Shown here piece after piece: positions 9,001-11,176 of a stretch of 11,176 nucleotides of DNA. Each line of letters starts with the position of its first letter. Positions within the stretch are counted from its first letter, which is position 1. The stretch spans positions 4,144 through 15,319 of the forward strand of contig CAYJRR010000108.1 of the NCBI GenBank assembly GCA_964372275.1, written 5' to 3'. Origin of the DNA: CAYJRR01 sp964372275 [NCBI: uncultured bacterium] (GTDB lineage: Bacteria; CAYJRR01). Made by a program: the position numbers and the translations under genes. The notes under the pieces were generated by a model. The model saw only the letters and a list, made by a program, of their open reading frames with translations, was not told where the DNA came from and did no database searches.

Positions 9001-11176
9001 GCCGCGCAGACCTTCAACCTCGTCATCACCGGCATCAATGACGCCCCGAGCTTCGTGGCGGGGGCGAACGTCACCGTCTTCGAGAATACCGGCGCGCACC
9101 TCTTCGCCGGCTGGGCGACGTCGATCTCCCCCGGGCCGTTCGAGTCGGCGCAGGTGGTGACCTTCACCACGACCAACGACGACAACGGACAGTTCACCGT
9201 CCAGCCGACGGTCGCGGCGAACGGCGACCTGACCTTTTCCCTCACGCCGGGCCTGTTCGCCACGGTCAACGTGACGGTGTTCGTGTCGGACAGCGGCGGC
9301 ACCGCGAACGGCGGCGTCGACACCAGCGCGTCGCAGATCTTCCGGATCGTGGTGAAGACGGTCAACGACGAGCCCTCCTTCACCAAGGGGCCCGACGTCA
9401 CGGTCAACGAGGACGACCCGGTCGCGGCGACCACCTTCGCCGGCTGGGCGACCGACGTCTCCAAGGGCCCGGCGAACGAGAACTACCAACTCCTGACCTT
9501 CTTCGTGACCCCCGCCGATCCGAGCCTCTTCTCGTCGCCGCCGGCGGTCGACAGCAGCGGACGGTTGACGTTCACCGTCGCTCCCAACAAGAACGGCTCG
9601 ACCGCGGTCGACATCTACCTGATGGACGACGGCGGGACTGAGAACGGCGGCGACGACACCAGTCCCACCCAGTCGTTCAACATCACGATCCGCGCGGTCA
9701 ACGACCAGCCGACCTTCGTCGCGGGCGGCGACGTCACCGTCCTGGAGGAGAGCGGCACCTATACTCAGGCGAACTGGGCCACGCTGCCCCTCGCCGGCCC
9801 GGCCGACGAATCGGGTCAGACGCTGACCTACTCGACCGTCGCGGCCGATACCTCCTACTTTTCCACCCAGCCGTCGGTCGCCGCCGACGGCACCCTCACC
9901 TTCACCCTCGCTCCCAACCGGAGCGGGACGGTCACGGTCAGCGTGTCGCTCGCCGACGACGGCGGCACGCTCTACGGCGGCGTCGACACGATCACCATCC
10001 CGTTCCGGGTAGTGATCACCGACATCAACGACGAGCCCTCCTTCGTGAAGGGTCCGAACGTGACGGTCACCGAGGACGATCCGCCGTCGAGCTTCGCAGG
10101 ATGGGCGTCCGCAATTTCCAAAGGTGGCTTCGGTACCGACGAGTCGTACCAGACGCTCACCTTCTTCCTGTCGGCGGCCGACACGACCCTGTTCGCGGTC
10201 CAACCGGCGGTCACGACCTCCGGAACGCTGAGCTTCGCCGTCGCCTCCAACAGAGTGGGCTCCACCACGGTCGACATCTTCCTGCGTGACAGCGGCGGAA
10301 CGGCGTTCGGCGGCGACGACCAGAGCCCGATCCAGACCTTCACCGTCGTCGTCAATCCGATCAACGACGCGCCGGTGGCGACCGACCAGACGGTCACCAC
10401 CCCGGAGGACACCCCGGTGGCGATCGTCCCCTCGGGGACCGACACCGAAGGGGATCCGCTGAGCGTGACGGTGCTGACGCTGCCGGCCAACGGCGTTCTC
10501 TCCGGCTCGCTGCCGAACCTCACCTACACGCCGAACGCGAACTACGTGGGGACCGACAGCTTCACCTTCCGGGTCTTCGACGGCCAGCTCTATTCGCTGC
10601 CCGGCACGATCACGATCAACGTCACCCAGGTCAACGACGCCCCTGTCGTCGCCGACGACACCAAGAGCACCGACGAGGACACGCCGCTCACCTTCACGCT
10701 CACCGGAACCGACCTGGAGAACGATCCGCTCACCTTCTCGGTGGTGACCGGCGCCGCCAACGGAACGGTCACGCTGTCGGGTGCGGACGTCACCTACACG
10801 CCGAACCTGAACTTCAACGGAACCGACAGCTTCACCTACCGGGCGTTCGACGGCGCGCTCTTCTCCGCCACCAAGACGATCACGATCACCGTCAACCCGG
10901 TGAACGACCTTCCGGTCGCCGACGACCAGACGGTGTCGACGAACGAGGAGACCCCGCTGGCGATCACGCTCACCGGGTCCGACCCGGTCGAGGGGAGCCC
11001 GGTCACGTTCGTCAGCATCAGCGTCCCGTCGGCGGGAACGGTGACCGGCACCGCGCCCAACGTCACCTACACCCCGCCGCTCAACTTCGCAGGCCAGGCG
11101 GTCTTCACCTTCCGGGTGAACGACGGTACCGCGAACTCCGCCACCACCGGCAAGATCACCATCACCGTCAACCCGG
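1..11176 (+). CDS. Giant cadherin-like/Ig-like tandem-repeat protein, interior fragment (both ends missing)
   Basis: Frame 1 stays open for 3,725 codons and enters and leaves the window without a start or stop. The protein consists entirely of tandem beta-sandwich-like repeats: 31 long units of about 110 residues (window residues 16-3453), then three short units of about 90 (3454-3725). Each starts at a (V/I)NDxP linker followed by an ED pair, the pattern of bacterial cadherin-like and 'tandem-95' proteins, which are typically secreted adhesins or surface and matrix proteins. In cadherin-like folds the linker acids and ED pair can bind calcium between domains; that is inferred here. There is no cysteine and there are only five methionines (codons at 5128, 5791, 8791, 8863, 9622), all mid-domain and without a ribosome binding site, so no internal start is credible. 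No signal peptide, membrane segment, enzymatic domain or sorting signal is present; these would lie outside. The coding frame is certain, the adhesin role is likely, and the ligand and secretion route are unknown. Confidence 0.93.
46..411 (+). repeat. Long repeat unit 1 with a ten-residue loop insertion
   Basis: This is the longest unit in the window (122 residues against about 110). After GWA the usual seven-residue stretch before the NES motif (as in TAISKGP-A-NES) is replaced by a 17-residue proline- and serine-rich loop, roughly bases 130-180, containing an extra tryptophan (PANWEGH). The frame is preserved and the rest of the unit is normal, including NDNNALF, RDDGG and QTF. It also ends GGDDLS instead of GGVDTS. 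The loop is probably surface exposed and specific to this unit. Confidence 0.85.
412..1743 (+). repeat. Two copies of a two-domain block (units 2-3 and 4-5)
   Basis: Units 2 (412-747) and 4 (1078-1413) share features their neighbours lack: GFDAGP followed by DED, AQAxLD, QPDVANDGTLTF, VRVQDNGG and GGVDL. Units 3 (748-1077) and 5 (1414-1743) share GWATAISKGPANES, PAVAADGTLTF and VVTVRI. The pattern is therefore A-B-A-B with a period of about 666 bp, and the truncated unit 0 ends like the A type. The likely origin is duplication of a two-repeat block. Confidence 0.8.
1744..4059 (+). repeat. Long repeat units 6-12, fairly uniform block
   Basis: These seven units mostly read (V/A)PSF(V/T)KG-AD near the start, GWATSIS(T/P/K)GP in the middle and VDTSA-QTF at the end. 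Unit 6 departs from this near the start (VPGFVAG-AN). Units 8 and 9 are close at the DNA level: 2539-2640 and 2869-2970 differ at about 9 of 102 bases by my count. Units 7 and 11 carry phenylalanine in the glycine loop (TLFGG, TAFGG) where most units have TANGG. Unit 12 (3727-4059) has FVAWATS, one of three units without glycine before the tryptophan. Unit 9 reads GGVNTS in place of GGVDTS. Confidence 0.85.
4060..6048 (+). repeat. Three copies of a ~663-bp two-domain super-repeat (units 13-18)
   Basis: Two unit types alternate strictly. Type A (4060-4392, 4723-5055, 5386-5718; 111 residues each) has AP(S/T)FVKGAD, GWAT(G/A)FS, Q(T/S)LVxYTATN(D/N)NN, ADAFG and ends in KS or RS. Type B (4393-4722, 5056-5385, 5719-6048; 110 residues each) has EP(T/S)FVAGxNQTVLEDSG, GFDPGA, NESGQSISTY, TASDSTLFS, NVxGDLTF, VQVVDDGG and GGDDTS. 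Every A is followed by B, and like units are far closer to each other than to their neighbours. The block lengths are 663, 663 and 663 bp. This is the clearest evidence that the array grew by duplication of domain pairs. Confidence 0.9.
6049..8025 (+). repeat. Long repeat units 19-24
   Basis: After the A/B super-repeat the array returns to the PSFVKG / GWATSIS population. Unit 19 (6049-6378) resembles unit 10 (GEDSGS-TVxGWATSISKGP) and unit 20 (6379-6708) resembles unit 11 (SISPGPADE, T-x-FGGVDTSAPQTF), so the 10-11 pair seems echoed about 2,985 bp downstream. Unit 21 also shares FNLISNSNNALFSTQPA with unit 10. Unit 24 (7702-8025, 108 residues) is the shortest of the units that keep the full motif set. 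It lost two residues after the ED pair (LEDEPYFAGWATS) and has an unusual middle (FPSDPTRFQSGPSV). Confidence 0.82.
8026..9033 (+). repeat. Long repeat units 25-27
   Basis: Unit 25 (8026-8367, 114 residues) opens with INDPP, has EDEYYQ in place of the usual NES-Q, and carries a three-residue expansion, VNGTTGTLTF, just before the central strand. It may have arisen by slippage in the ggg-acg-acc-ggg-acg stretch at 8221. Unit 26 (8368-8700) has ISNSNNALF as in units 10 and 21, and TTF in place of QTF. Unit 27 (8701-9033) has one extra residue (SPGAPANE) and a weaker central strand (TSDDAMF, FAVLPAV). Confidence 0.8.
9034..9360 (+). repeat. Long repeat unit 28, divergent
   Basis: This unit retains the linker (INDAP), tryptophan, D-x-G-G and GGVDTS signatures but departs elsewhere. 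The ED pair is EN (VFENTG), GPANES is shortened to GPFES, and the strand after GDLTF (SLTPGLFATVNVTV) lacks the usual NG/FG turn. If ED is a calcium ligand as in cadherin-like folds, this unit should bind less well. Units in this part of the array are generally less conserved than those upstream. Confidence 0.78.
9361..10359 (+). repeat. Long repeat units 29-31 at the end of the long array
   Basis: Units 29 (9361-9696) and 31 (10024-10359), both 112 residues, form a matched pair separated by a different unit. They share EPSFxKGPxVTVxEDDP, FAGWA, SKG, YQxLTFF, ADxxLF, N(K/R)xGSTxVDI and GGDD. Unit 30 (9697-10023, 109 residues) instead has EE for ED, ANWATLPLAGP around the tryptophan, and VDTITIPFRVVI with no QTF at its end. 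The B-like/other/B-like order again suggests a two-unit duplication step. Confidence 0.8.
10360..10629 (+). repeat. Short cadherin-like domain 1 (90 residues)
   Basis: This is the first unit of a different, shorter type. It opens INDAPVATDQTV, has EDTP where the long units have ED-SG, then GTDTEGDPLSV, LTYTPNANYVGTDSF and FRVFDG. It lacks the tryptophan, the GPANES segment and the second glycine pair. This is the familiar layout of bacterial cadherin-like/Ig-like 'tandem-95' domains, recognised by pattern. GTD-xEGDP is the likely acidic linker-facing loop. Confidence 0.87.
10630..10899 (+). repeat. Short cadherin-like domain 2 (90 residues)
   Basis: It has the same length as the preceding domain. 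It reads VNDAPVVADD at the linker, then DEDTPLTFTLTGTD, LENDPLTFSVV, ANGTV, VTYTPNLNFNGTDSF and YRAFDG. It is the closest of the three to the textbook consensus of this family. Confidence 0.88.
10900..11175 (+). repeat. Short cadherin-like domain 3 (92 residues)
   Basis: It opens VNDLPVADDQTV and continues NEETPLAITLTGSD, VTYTPPLNFAGQ and FRVNDG. The ED pair is EE and the acidic loop reads DPVEGSP instead of D-xExDP. The final base of the window (11176) is the first base of the next codon, where another linker valine is expected, so more short domains probably follow. Confidence 0.87.

Larger units (their letters stand above)
46..10359 (+). repeat. Array of 31 long (~110-residue) tryptophan-containing cadherin-like repeats
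   Basis: Unit starts (first base of the V/I of the linker) are 46, 412, 748, 1078, 1414, 1744, 2074, 2404, 2734, 3064, 3397, 3727, 4060, 4393, 4723, 5056, 5386, 5719, 6049, 6379, 6709, 7042, 7372, 7702, 8026, 8368, 8701, 9034, 9361, 9697 and 10024. Lengths are 324-342 bp except unit 1 (366). Using unit 11 (3397) as ruler: linker VND-P at 1-5, F7, KG at 9-10, ED at 17-18, GWAT at 26-29, GP-xE at 34-38, Q41, LF at 54-55, QP at 58-59, GTLT at 65-68, N/FG at 76-77, H/Q/V-D-x-G-G at 86-90, second GG at 94-95, VDTS at 96-99, QTF at 102-104. The tryptophan is present in 31 of 31 units, ND in 31 of 31, D-x-G-G in 31 of 31, and ED in 29 of 31. Every length difference is a multiple of three. Domain identity rests on motif recognition, not on a database search. 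Confidence 0.92.

Noticed and set aside
5128-9624. Internal ATG codons as possible alternative starts (5128, 5791, 8791, 8863, 9622)
   Set aside because: Each sits in the middle of a repeat (for example VMGW, AMSP, LMDD), has no purine-rich ribosome binding site upstream, and would cut a domain in half.
6802-10203. 1,133-codon open frame on the minus strand
   Set aside because: It lies antisense to the coherent repeat array. Its translation is dominated by R, G, V and D with a repeat pattern that simply mirrors the plus-strand repeats. GC-rich codons with C or G third bases rarely give stops on the opposite strand. No family is recognisable.
320-10330. GGT-x-NGGVDTS loops considered as RTX calcium-binding nonapeptides
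   Set aside because: RTX motifs (GGxGxDxUx) come in back-to-back series. Here there is one loop per 110 residues without the G-x-D-x-U spacing. A single metal site per domain remains possible but is not RTX.
46-10359. Regular repeats considered as a CRISPR array or non-coding satellite
   Set aside because: The period is 324-366 bp, the repeats vary at the DNA level, all length changes are multiples of three, and protein motifs are conserved. This is a coding tandem repeat.
1-11176. Search for tRNA, rRNA, promoters, terminators, insertion sequences or attachment sites
   Set aside because: There is no non-coding gap anywhere. GC-rich inverted stretches are explained by recurring codons, and no transposase or RNA gene signature was seen.

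Overview
The whole window is the interior of one giant gene on the + strand. Frame 1 is open from base 1 to base 11176 (3,725 complete codons) with no stop codon, no credible start and no intergenic DNA. I translated every line by hand and met no in-frame stop. The product is a very large, cysteine-free, acidic repeat protein of the bacterial cadherin-like / Ig-like type (the 'tandem-95' style of giant surface or secreted adhesin). Both ends of the gene lie outside the window, so the secretion signal, anchor and any functional head domain cannot be seen.

Layout: bases 1-45 are the tail of one repeat. Bases 46-10359 hold 31 consecutive long repeats of about 110 residues (mostly 330-336 bp). 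Each begins with the linker (V/I)NDxP and carries an ED pair, an invariant tryptophan (usually GWAT), a GPAxES segment, an NDNNALF-like strand, a QPAV...GTLTFTP strand pair, a D-x-G-G loop and a closing QTFxIxV strand. At 10360 the array switches, in frame and in phase, to three short repeats of about 90 residues without tryptophan (10360-11175). These look like classic bacterial cadherin-like/Ig-like domains. The same ordered motifs can be aligned between the two types, so the long repeat looks like an elaborated form of the short one.

The long array has higher-order structure. At its start (412-1743), in the middle (4060-6048) and near its end (9361-10359), neighbouring units differ while every second unit matches. 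This indicates growth by duplication of two-domain blocks. Units 6-12 and 19-27 are a more uniform population. From unit 24 onward the units become more divergent and length-variable.

Organism: overall G+C is high (roughly two thirds by eye) with strong preference for C or G at third codon positions. The gene is clearly bacterial in style. Such proteins occur in several high-GC environmental phyla (for example Acidobacteriota, Planctomycetota, Myxococcota, Chloroflexota), and nothing here decides among them. The role is inferred as an extended extracellular adhesin or matrix protein, perhaps stiffened by calcium at the linkers. The long open frames on the other strand and in other frames are by-products of GC-rich, stop-poor repeats and are not genes.
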